This document shows, piece after piece, positions 1-5,867 of a stretch of 5,905 bases of DNA. The stretch's first letter is position 1; each line of letters starts with the position of its first letter. The notes below the pieces were generated by a model, which was given only the letters and a program-made list of their open reading frames with translations, had not been told where the DNA came from and made no database searches. The position numbers were made by a program, and so were the translations under genes. The stretch spans positions 1 through 5,905 of the forward strand of contig JAISNB010000200.1 of the NCBI GenBank assembly GCA_031276435.1, given 5' to 3'. This stretch comes from Burkholderiaceae bacterium (GTDB lineage Bacteria > Pseudomonadota > Gammaproteobacteria > Burkholderiales > Burkholderiaceae_C).

Positions 1-48
1 CCCCACAGGGGCTGTCAGCTTGGGCATGGCGCTGGACCAATCCGGACT

Positions 49-77
49 CTTGAAATTGGCCGCTGTCATACACATGT
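49..77 (+). promoter_or_regulatory. Candidate sigma-32 (heat-shock) promoter for the hsp20 gene
   Basis: A perfect CTTGAAA -35 element lies at 49-55. After a 14-base spacer, ACACATGT at 70-77 matches the sigma-32 -10 consensus CCCCATnT at five of its seven defined positions. Transcription would start near 83-85, leaving a leader of about 60 bases before the ATG at 143. The position directly upstream of a small heat-shock protein gene fits heat-shock control. This is a match by eye to the E. coli RpoH consensus; no transcript data are available. Confidence 0.6.
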
Positions 78-103
78 CTGGTCATGGCGCTGGCGTGTGG
101 AGC

Positions 104-140
104 AAGCCGGTTGCCGTCAACCAACCGCAAATGGAGGCTT
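104..140 (+). promoter_or_regulatory. Possible thermosensor-like fold in the hsp20 leader, covering the Shine-Dalgarno site
   Basis: In the predicted mRNA leader, AAGCC (104-108) is complementary to GGCTT (136-140), which includes the last two G of the GGAGG Shine-Dalgarno (133-137). Immediately inside it, GGTTG (109-113) pairs with CAACC (118-122) around a CCGT loop and can stack on the first stem; bases 123-135 would bulge out. Small heat-shock genes of proteobacteria often carry RNA thermometers such as ROSE elements, so partial masking of the ribosome site is plausible. The closing stem is only 5 bp, and no canonical ROSE or fourU motif is visible. Confidence 0.3.
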
Positions 141-142
141 TT

Positions 143-571
143 ATGGCAACGCAACTGCTTCGTGGCAATTTGTTTGACGATATTTTCAGGGAGTTTCCGC
201 CCGGCTATTTCATCAAGCCGCTGCATGGCGATGGCCTGCCCGCGCCGTCGCAGATCAGGGTCGATGTGAGCGAGAGCGATGCGGCCTATGTGGTGCGCGC
301 CGAGATTCCGGGCGTAAGCAAGGACGAGATTCATGTGGGCATCGATGGCAATGTGGTGACGCTGCGCGCCGAGATCAAGCAGCAGGACTGCCAGTGCGGC
401 GACGAGAAGATTTTGCGCAGTGAGCGTTATTACGGCGAGGTGGCGCGCAGCTTCCAGTTGCCGCAGGAGATCGATCAGGCCAAGGCCAAGGCCAGGTACG
501 ACAACGGCGTGTTGACGCTGACGTTGCCCAAAAAGCAGGCCAGCGGCGGACAGCGCCTGACCATCGAGTGA
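143..571 (+). CDS. Small heat-shock protein, Hsp20/alpha-crystallin family
   Basis: This is a 142-residue cytosolic ATP-independent holdase that would bind unfolding proteins and pass them to DnaK/ClpB. The open frame extends upstream to a TTG at 20, but the ATG at 143 is chosen because GGAGG (133-137) sits 5 bases before it and the resulting length is normal for the family. The alpha-crystallin domain spans about residues 37-131, from IRVDVSESD to the hallmark A-x-x-x-NGVLTLTLPK stretch at 117-130. The short tail ends in RLTIE, whose L-x-I resembles the [IL]-x-[IV] oligomerisation motif. The N-terminal arm (about 36 residues) is short and aromatic-rich, as usual. An unusual CQC sits at residues 83-85 in the mid-domain loop. 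The gene stands alone, with its own candidate sigma-32 promoter and terminator, and converges on miaA. Family assignment is firm; the paralogue name (hspA, ibpA or other) cannot be decided here. Confidence 0.93.
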   Translation: MATQLLRGNLFDDIFREFPPGYFIKPLHGDGLPAPSQIRVDVSESDAAYVVRAEIPGVSKDEIHVGIDGNVVTLRAEIKQQDCQCGDEKILRSERYYGEVARSFQLPQEIDQAKAKARYDNGVLTLTLPKKQASGGQRLTIE

Positions 572-583
572 TGATGGCGCGCG

Positions 584-620
584 GCGCGCGCGCAGCCGTC
601 AACGTTCGGCACGCGCGCGC
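584..620. repeat. GC-rich imperfect inverted repeat between hsp20 and miaA
   Basis: Nine alternating GC bases at 584-592 pair perfectly with 612-620. Inside, GCCG (595-598) pairs with CGGC (607-610), separated from the outer stem by a small internal loop (593-594 against 611) and closing on an 8-base loop that contains the palindrome AACGTT (601-606). The fold can form in RNA from either strand or as a cruciform in DNA, and the alternating CG arms are also Z-DNA-prone. It has no T-run, so on its own it is not an intrinsic terminator. It lies 13 bases after the hsp20 stop and 54 bases after the miaA stop, where it could protect 3' ends. Confidence 0.5.
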
Positions 621-625
621 TGCGG

Positions 626-660
626 GGCATGGCGTTTTTGCGCGCCATGCCTTGTTTTTT
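626..660 (+). terminator. Intrinsic terminator of hsp20
   Basis: GGCATGGCG (626-634) and CGCCATGCC (643-651) form a perfect 9-bp stem around an 8-base T-rich loop. It is followed on the + strand by TTGTTTTTT (652-660). The T-tract occurs only in the + direction, so this terminates hsp20 transcription. The same hairpin lies 22 bases beyond the miaA stop on the other strand, where it lacks a T-run and would at best be a weak stop or a 3' protecting structure. Confidence 0.8.
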
Positions 661-673
661 GTGGCGCGGGTTT

Positions 674-1699
674 TCAGGCTGGTGGCGCGGCGGCGGCGGG
701 CCATTGCTCAAGTTGCTTCAGGATGGCGCCCGCCAGTTGCGCGGGCGAGCCGCCTTCGGCTGGCAGGCGGTGGCGCTGTGGCATGCCGCGCAGCCAGGTG
801 ATTTGGCGTTTGGCCAGTTGCCGCGTGGCCGCGATGGCGCGCTCGCGCAGCGTGGCGGGCGGCCAGTTTTCGTCCAGCGCCTGCCAGGCCTGGCGGTAGC
901 CCACGCAGCGCATGGCAGGCAGGTCGGCGTGCAAGTCGCCGCGCGTGCGCAGGGCCTGCATTTCTTGCAGAAAGCCATGGGCCAGCATGGCGTCAAAGCG
1001 CCGGGCAATGCGCGCGTGCAGCCAGGCGCGATCGGCAGGCTCCAGCGCGAACAGGGCGATGCCGGTTTCGCCAGGTGGCAGCGCCGCTACTGCCGTTGCT
1101 GCGGGCGCTGCGCGCTGCGCGCTGCCGTGCAGTGCAGAGAGCGGTTGCCCGGTGAGGTGCCAGACTTCCAGCGCGCGCTGGATGCGCTGGCTGTCGCCGG
1201 GCGACAGACGCGCGGCGGTGGCTGGGTCAATTTGCGCCAGCCGGGCGTGCATGGCGGGCCAGCCCAGCGCGGCGGCTTGCTGCTCCAGTTGCTGACGCAG
1301 CGCGGCATTGGCGGCGGGCAGATCGTCCAGCCCCTGGAGCAGCGCCTTGAGGTACAGCATGGTGCCGCCGGTCAGCAGGGGCAGGCGGCCACGCTGACGG
1401 ATTTCGGCCATCAGGCGTTGCGCGTCGCGCGCGAATTCGGCGGCGCTGTAGGCTTGCAGCGGGTCGCGGATGTCGATGAGGTGGTGCGGCGTGGCGGCGC
1501 GCTCGGCCAGCGCGGGTTTGGCGGTGCCAATGTCCATGCCGCAGTAGACCAGCGCGGAATCGACGCTGATGATTTCCACGGGCAAGGCCCGGGCCAGCGC
1601 CAGCGCCACGGCGCTTTTGCCGCTGGCCGTGGGGCCGGTCAGGGCGATGGCCGGTAGCGGCGGCGCCTGGGCGGGAAAAGTGGCGGCAGCGGCAGGCAC
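674..1699 (-). CDS. miaA: tRNA dimethylallyltransferase MiaA
   Basis: MiaA transfers the dimethylallyl group of DMAPP to N6 of adenosine 37 in tRNAs reading UNN codons (i6A), the substrate for later methylthiolation by MiaB. The protein has 341 residues, slightly above E. coli's 316. Landmarks: P-loop GPTASGKS at 22-29; DSALVY at 47-52 with the conserved catalytic Asp47, followed by GMDIGTAKP; DIRDPLQAYSAAEF at 76-89; GGTMLYLKALLQGL at 111-124; RCVGYRQ at 264-270; and RQLAKRQITWLRG at 293-305, nearly identical to E. coli. Extra length comes from an Ala-rich stretch around 193-211 and an Ala/Pro C-terminal tail. The start is a GTG, 6 bases after the mutL stop, with no strong Shine-Dalgarno; the next in-frame ATG lies beyond the P-loop, so GTG is the best choice. 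It is probably translated from the mutL-miaA transcript, possibly by translational coupling. Confidence 0.95.
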   Translation of the reverse strand: MPAAAATFPAQAPPLPAIALTGPTASGKSAVALALARALPVEIISVDSALVYCGMDIGTAKPALAERAATPHHLIDIRDPLQAYSAAEFARDAQRLMAEIRQRGRLPLLTGGTMLYLKALLQGLDDLPAANAALRQQLEQQAAALGWPAMHARLAQIDPATAARLSPGDSQRIQRALEVWHLTGQPLSALHGSAQRAAPAATAVAALPPGETGIALFALEPADRAWLHARIARRFDAMLAHGFLQEMQALRTRGDLHADLPAMRCVGYRQAWQALDENWPPATLRERAIAATRQLAKRQITWLRGMPQRHRLPAEGGSPAQLAGAILKQLEQWPAAAAPPA

Positions 1700-1705
1700 G
1701 GTGCT

Positions 1706-3712
1706 TTAGCGGCCCCGCAGAAACAGCGCGTCCAGATCGCGCATGCCCAGTTGCCGCCAGGTGGGGCGGCCATGGTTGCATTGGTCGGCGCGGTCAGTGG
1801 CTTCCATTTGGCGCAGCAGCGCGTTCATTTCTTCCAGGGTCAGGTGCCGGTTGGCGCGCACGGCGCCGTGGCAGGCCATGGTAGCGAGCAGTTCGTTTTG
1901 CGCGCGCTGCACGACGGTGGCGGCGTCGTGCTGGGCCAGTTCGGCCAGTACGCCGCGCGCCAGCGCCACGGCGTCGCCCTGCGCCAGGGCCGAGGGGACG
2001 GCGCGCACGGCCAGGGTTTTGGGCGAGAAGGGCGTGATTTCAAGCCCGAGCGTTTGCAGTGTGGCGGCGTATTCAGCGCACGTGGCGGCTTCTTGCGGGG
2101 TGGCAGCAAAGGTGGCCGGAATGAGCAGCGGCTGGCTTGGCATGCGCGCTGTCTCCGCCGCGCCCTGGCTGGTCGATTGCGCCCACTGGGTTTTGAGGCG
2201 TTCGTACACGATGCGCTCGTGCGCGGCGTGCATGTCCACCAGAACCAGGCCCGCCTGGTTTTCAGCCAGGATGTAGACGCCATGCAATTGCGCCAGTGCC
2301 CGGCCCATGGGCCAGTTGTCCGCATGGACTGGCGGCGTTTGCGCCGTGTCCGGGATGGGTGGCGCGGGCGGCGGCTGCGATTGGGGCGGCGCCCAAAGCG
2401 CCCGCAGTTGCTCGACACCCAGCGCGTGGCCGCCAGGCGTGTCGCCAGCCCACGGGCGCGGCGCGCCAGCCGGTGCGTGGGTTGCGGTCTGCGCCAGTGG
2501 CAGGGACGTTTGCGCGCCGGTTGTGGCCGCCACCGCGCCAAAACCCGGCGCGCCGGGGCGCTGCGGTTGCGGCGCTGCGGCTGTGGGGGAAATTGTCTGG
2601 CCCGCGAGCGCGGCGCGCGATGCGGCCAGCGCCTGATCGAGCGCGTGGCGCACGGCCTGGTGCACGCTGCGGCTGTCGCGAAAGCGCACTTCGATTTTGG
2701 TGGGGTGCACGTTGACATCGACCTGCGCGGGATCGATTTGCACGTGCAGCACCCACGCGGGCTGGCGATGGCCGTGCAGCACGTCCTCGTAGGCGCTGCG
2801 CGCGGCGTGGGTGATGACCTTGTCGCGCACGTAACGGCCATTGACCCAGGCAAATTGCTGGTCGCCGCGGGCGCGCGCGGCATCGGGCAAACCGCAGCGG
2901 CCCACAATGCGCAGGCTGCCGCTTTCAAATTGCACGGGCAGCGACTGGGCGATGAAATCACCGCCAAACACGTCGGCCATGCGCCGGGTGAGCGCGGCAA
3001 CCTCGGCGTCGTCGCCACTGCCGGAGCCGGGCGGCTGCACATCGGGCGGCGGCGCCACAGCGCGCCATTGCTCCACGAGTTTGCCGTCGTGCCAGACGGC
3101 AAAGCCGACGTCGGGGCGCGCCAGCGCGTGGCGGCGCACGGCCTCGACGCAGTGTGCCAGCTCGGTGGCGCTGCTTTTGAGAAATTTGCGCCGCGCGGGC
3201 ACGCTGAAAAACAGTTCTTTGACTTCAACCGTGGTGCCCCGCGCGCGCGCCGCGGGGCTGATCTCGCCCGTGCGGCCATCGAGTCGCCAGGCCGCGGTCG
3301 CCGCGCTTTCGGGCTGCCCTCCAGCCGCGCGCGTGAGGATGGCGCTTTCGGCAATGGAGTTGATGGCCGCCAGCGCCTCGCCGCGAAAGCCCATGGTGCT
3401 GACCGATTCCAGTTGCGCCAGACTGTCGATCTTGCTGGTGGCGTGGCGCTGGAAGGCCAGCGGCAAATCGGCGGTGGCGATGCCGTAGCCATCGTCTTCC
3501 ACGGCAATCAGCCGCACGCCGCCCTCTTGCAGGCGCACGGTAATCTGGCTGGCGCCCGCGTCCAGCGCGTTGTCGAGCAACTCGCGCACCACAGAGGCGG
3601 GGCGTTCCACCACTTCGCCCGCGGCAATCTGGCTGACCAGATCGTCAGGCAGCGCGCGAATCGGCTGGCGGCGCGGCGCGCCAGCGGCGGCAAAAACAGG
3701 GCGGCGGGACAT
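1706..3712 (-). CDS. mutL: DNA mismatch repair protein MutL (endonuclease-type)
   Basis: MutL is the ATP-driven matchmaker between MutS and downstream mismatch-repair steps. The protein has 668 residues. The open frame continues upstream to a TTG inside dedA, but the ATG at 3712 leaves a typical short leader before the conserved IRALPDDLVSQIAAGEVVERP block; a weak AAGG lies 2 bases before it. GHKL ATPase motifs: ELLDNALDAGA (44-54), EDDGYGI (72-78), GFRGEAL (108-114) and GTTVEV (159-164) with the following LFFSVPARRKF. The transducer domain contains WVNGRYVRDK (289-298) and VDVNVHPTKIEVRF (331-344). A Pro/Ala-rich linker runs about 346-465. The C-terminal domain carries DMHAAHERIVYE (493-504), fitting the nuclease pattern D-x-HA-x2-E-x4-E, plus ACHGAVRA (613-620) and CNHGRP (645-650), the usual metal-site companions. 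QPLLIP (527-532) resembles a beta-clamp-binding motif. It is first in an operon with miaA and divergent from dedA. Confidence 0.96.
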   Translation of the reverse strand: MSRRPVFAAAGAPRRQPIRALPDDLVSQIAAGEVVERPASVVRELLDNALDAGASQITVRLQEGGVRLIAVEDDGYGIATADLPLAFQRHATSKIDSLAQLESVSTMGFRGEALAAINSIAESAILTRAAGGQPESAATAAWRLDGRTGEISPAARARGTTVEVKELFFSVPARRKFLKSSATELAHCVEAVRRHALARPDVGFAVWHDGKLVEQWRAVAPPPDVQPPGSGSGDDAEVAALTRRMADVFGGDFIAQSLPVQFESGSLRIVGRCGLPDAARARGDQQFAWVNGRYVRDKVITHAARSAYEDVLHGHRQPAWVLHVQIDPAQVDVNVHPTKIEVRFRDSRSVHQAVRHALDQALAASRAALAGQTISPTAAAPQPQRPGAPGFGAVAATTGAQTSLPLAQTATHAPAGAPRPWAGDTPGGHALGVEQLRALWAPPQSQPPPAPPIPDTAQTPPVHADNWPMGRALAQLHGVYILAENQAGLVLVDMHAAHERIVYERLKTQWAQSTSQGAAETARMPSQPLLIPATFAATPQEAATCAEYAATLQTLGLEITPFSPKTLAVRAVPSALAQGDAVALARGVLAELAQHDAATVVQRAQNELLATMACHGAVRANRHLTLEEMNALLRQMEATDRADQCNHGRPTWRQLGMRDLDALFLRGR

Positions 3713-3777
3713 CACCTTCAGGATTCTAGGTGAGCGCGCCGCCACGGGCGAGGGCACGCGGTGGATAATGCGCCGCC
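3713..3777. promoter_or_regulatory. Divergent mutL/dedA intergenic region with two -10-like hexamers
   Basis: These 65 bases must hold or overlap the control signals for two divergent genes, unless promoters lie inside the coding regions. On the + strand GATAAT (3764-3769) matches TATAAT at 5 of 6, ending 8 bases before the dedA ATG. On the minus strand TAGAAT (3728 to 3723) also matches at 5 of 6, ending 10 bases before the mutL ATG. Neither has a recognisable -35 hexamer at 17 bases. If either is used, the transcript would have almost no leader. No operator-like repeat was recognised. Confidence 0.35.
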
Positions 3778-4428
3778 ATGGAATTGGCAATGTTCTGGAT
3801 CGACTTCATTGTGCACGTGGACAAGCACCTGGCCGCCTTTGTGACGCAATACGGGCCTTGGGTGTACGGCCTGCTATTTGCCATCGTCTTTGTGGAAACC
3901 GGAGTGGTCGTCATGCCGTTTCTGCCTGGCGACTCGCTGCTGTTTGTGGTGGGCGCGCTGGCCGCGGCGGGCGCACTCAGCTTTCCGCTGGCCTGCGCCA
4001 TCCTGCTGGCGGCGGCCATTCTGGGCGACCAGTGCAACTACGGCATCGGGCGCTTTTTTGGCCCCATGGCGTTCCAGTGGGAAAACTCGCGCTGGTTCAA
4101 CCGCAACGCGTTCAACAAGGCGCACGCGTTCTACGAACGCTACGGCGGCATCACCGTGGCGCTGGCGCGCTTCATGCCCTTCATCCGCACCTTCGTGCCC
4201 TTTGTGGCCGGCGTATCCGAGATGAGCCGTGGCCGCTTTACCGCCTACAACGTGCTGGGCGCAATCGTCTGGGTGATCGGCGTATCCGGCGCGGGATACC
4301 TCTTTGGCAACCTGCCGTGGGTGAAGGCCAACCTGAGCAAAATCATCTGGGCGCTGATCCTGGTCCCCGGCCTGATAGCCCTCGGCGGCGCCTGGCACGC
4401 CCGGGGCAAAAAGCCTGCCCAAGGGTAA
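3778..4428 (+). CDS. dedA: DedA-family integral membrane protein
   Basis: This inner-membrane protein (216 residues) belongs to the DedA/VTT superfamily, whose members are linked to lipid or undecaprenyl-phosphate translocation, envelope integrity and proton-motive-force homeostasis. It aligns end to end by eye with E. coli DedA (219 residues): MELAMFWIDFIVHVDKHLA matches its N-terminus, which supports the ATG at 3778 over the in-frame ATG at 3790. Conserved elements are the ETG at 40-42, PFLPGDSLLF at 47-56, and ARFMPFIRTFVPFVAG at 130-145. Glu40, Asp52, Arg131 and Arg137 correspond to the residues known to be essential in the paralogues YqjA and YghB. Hydrophobic segments lie at about 28-46, 54-65, 70-86, 153-176 and 187-206, and the tail is basic. 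No strong Shine-Dalgarno is visible. It is divergent from mutL and 48 bases upstream of creD. The exact substrate cannot be read from sequence. Confidence 0.93.
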   Translation: MELAMFWIDFIVHVDKHLAAFVTQYGPWVYGLLFAIVFVETGVVVMPFLPGDSLLFVVGALAAAGALSFPLACAILLAAAILGDQCNYGIGRFFGPMAFQWENSRWFNRNAFNKAHAFYERYGGITVALARFMPFIRTFVPFVAGVSEMSRGRFTAYNVLGAIVWVIGVSGAGYLFGNLPWVKANLSKIIWALILVPGLIALGGAWHARGKKPAQG

Positions 4429-4476
4429 TTGCGTACACTTGCGCTGCCCTCATCATTTCATGGAGTGAAGACGCAC

Positions 4477-5805
4477 ATGCAGAAAAAACTGGCCATCAAA
4501 CTGGCGCTGATTGTCTTCCTGGGCTTGCTGCTGCTGGTGCCGCTGGGCATGATCGAGTCACAGATCAGCGCGCGCGGGAAGTCGCAACAAGAAGTGCTTG
4601 ACGACATTGCCGAATCGTCGGCCCGGGCGCAGGTTCTGGGCGCGCCAGTCATCATGCTGCGCTACCGCGAGCGCGTGCAAGAAGTGCGTAGGGACGAAGA
4701 GAAGAAACACGAATACACCGTCACCGAGGTGCGCGAGCGGGTCCACCCCGTTGCGGCGCAAAACTTCCTGATCAAAGGCGGCGCGCGCGTGGAATCGCGC
4801 AAGCGTGGCATCTACAGCGCCAACCTGTACCATCTGGATTTGCAATTGAGCGGCAGCTTCGAAATCCCACCCAACATGGGCATGGATACCCTGCCCGACC
4901 TGCTGGAAGCGCCCAAGGCGTTTTTGGTCATGCGCCTGTCGGATTTGCGCGGCATCGTGGTCGATCCGCAGGTCACAATCAATGACAAACCGCATCGTTT
5001 TACCTCTGACAGCACGCTTTTCGGGGGCAACGAAGTTTTTATTGCGCTGGGCAGCATCAATCCGGAGCAGGCGTGGAGCTACAAATTTGAATTTCCGCTG
5101 AAAATCATGGGAACGCAGCAATTCAGCCTGACTCCCACAGCACAGCAAACGCAAATGGATTTGACCTCGGATTGGCCGCATCCGAGCTTTGGCGGACGCT
5201 TCTCACCGCAAGAGCGCCAAATCGACCCGGATGGCAAAGGCTTTGCCGCGACCTGGCAAGTCTCGCATTTGGCGCGCAATTTTGACGAGGCCTTGAAAGG
5301 CGGCGAGAGAATGTCTGTCGACTTCATCGAGCCAGTGAACATTTACCTGAAGGCCGAGCGCGCGGTGAAATACGGCATACTGTTCATCGTACTGACCTTC
5401 TCGGCATTCTTTTTGATGGAAATCATTCGCAAATCGCCCATTCATCCGCTCCAGTATGCGATGGTGGGTTTGGCGATGGCAATTTTCTTCCTGCTGCTGA
5501 TTGCCTTGTCTGAACATATTTCGTTTGAACTGGCCTATCTGGCATCGGCGCTGGGATGCATTGGTGTCATCAGTGTATACCTGATTGGTGTGCTGAAAAA
5601 CCAGCACACTGGCCTGCTGTTTGGCGCCGGACTGACCGTGCTCTATGGCATTTTGTATGGCCTGCTGCTATCAGAAGACAGTGCTTTGCTCATGGGCAGC
5701 CTGCTGCTGTTTGCCGCCCTGGCAGCGGTCATGCTGCTGACGCGCCATGTCAACTGGTATACCATTGATTATGGCAATACCGATGCCAAAGAGCAAAGCA
5801 CATGA
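4477..5805 (+). CDS. creD: Inner membrane protein CreD-like (Cet family, cell envelope integrity)
   Basis: The protein has 442 residues, close to E. coli CreD (450). CreD is an inner-membrane protein of uncertain biochemical role; in E. coli it is controlled by the CreBC two-component system and its overproduction gives colicin E2 tolerance and envelope changes. The predicted topology fits: one N-terminal membrane segment (about 6-24), a soluble domain of about 270 residues presumably in the periplasm, then five C-terminal segments (about 299-316, 325-344, 351-373, 380-397, 403-421). Family signatures include SDWPHPSFGGRF (231-242), ERAVKYGILFIVLTFSAFF (294-312), HPLQYAMVGLAM (323-334), ALSEH (343-347) and LTRHVNWY (421-428). 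The frame is open from 4429, but the ATG at 4477 is chosen because GGAG/GAAG (4462-4470) precedes it and a signal-anchor begins at once. No creA, creB or creC is in the window and no cre-box (TTCAC-N6-TTCAC) was found upstream. It is less GC-rich than mutL. Confidence 0.92.
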   Translation: MQKKLAIKLALIVFLGLLLLVPLGMIESQISARGKSQQEVLDDIAESSARAQVLGAPVIMLRYRERVQEVRRDEEKKHEYTVTEVRERVHPVAAQNFLIKGGARVESRKRGIYSANLYHLDLQLSGSFEIPPNMGMDTLPDLLEAPKAFLVMRLSDLRGIVVDPQVTINDKPHRFTSDSTLFGGNEVFIALGSINPEQAWSYKFEFPLKIMGTQQFSLTPTAQQTQMDLTSDWPHPSFGGRFSPQERQIDPDGKGFAATWQVSHLARNFDEALKGGERMSVDFIEPVNIYLKAERAVKYGILFIVLTFSAFFLMEIIRKSPIHPLQYAMVGLAMAIFFLLLIALSEHISFELAYLASALGCIGVISVYLIGVLKNQHTGLLFGAGLTVLYGILYGLLLSEDSALLMGSLLLFAALAAVMLLTRHVNWYTIDYGNTDAKEQST

Positions 5806-5825
5806 GCCGTTCTGGCTTGCACAAC

Positions 5826-5853
5826 AAAAAGCCACTCTGGAGAGTGGCTTTTT
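5826..5853. terminator. Bidirectional intrinsic terminator after creD
   Basis: Five A (5826-5830), then GCCACTC (5831-5837) paired with GAGTGGC (5842-5848) around a TGGA loop, then five T (5849-5853). The 7-bp GC-rich stem can extend through the A:T flanks to 12 bp. The T-run on each strand makes it work in both directions, closing creD 20 bases after its stop and serving a minus-strand gene arriving from the right. Confidence 0.88.
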
Positions 5854-5867
5854 GAATGCCTGCTGAA

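Noticed and set aside
25..93. Direct repeat CATGGCGCTGG at 25-35 and 83-93
   Set aside because: An 11-base repeat built from common high-GC words, with no third copy or regular spacing; most likely chance.
20..142. Longer hsp20 start at the TTG (20) or the ATG at 131
   Set aside because: The TTG lies upstream of the predicted sigma-32 promoter. The ATG at 131 would place the good GGAGG site inside the gene. Only the ATG at 143 has a properly spaced ribosome site.
678..685. GCTGGTGG, identical to the E. coli Chi octamer
   Set aside because: Chi sequences differ between lineages, and a single GC-rich octamer is expected by chance here.
375..711. Minus-strand open frames antisense to the end of hsp20 and the intergenic region
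   Set aside because: Arg/Ala/Pro-rich translations with no recognisable domain; they overlap the hsp20 coding end and both hairpins.
629..1657. A 342-codon open frame on the + strand antisense to miaA
   Set aside because: Same GC-driven shadow effect. It starts inside the hsp20 terminator hairpin, has low-complexity composition and overlaps a clear MiaA.
1751..3733. A 660-codon open frame on the + strand antisense to mutL
   Set aside because: It mirrors mutL codons in high-GC DNA where stop codons are rare. The translation is Arg/Gly/Ala/His-rich with no family features, while the opposite strand carries all MutL motifs.
4457..4469. TTCA-N5-TGAA inverted repeat before creD, considered as a CreB-type operator
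   Set aside because: The cre-box is a direct repeat TTCAC-N6-TTCAC. This is a short inverted repeat overlapping the ribosome site and does not fit.
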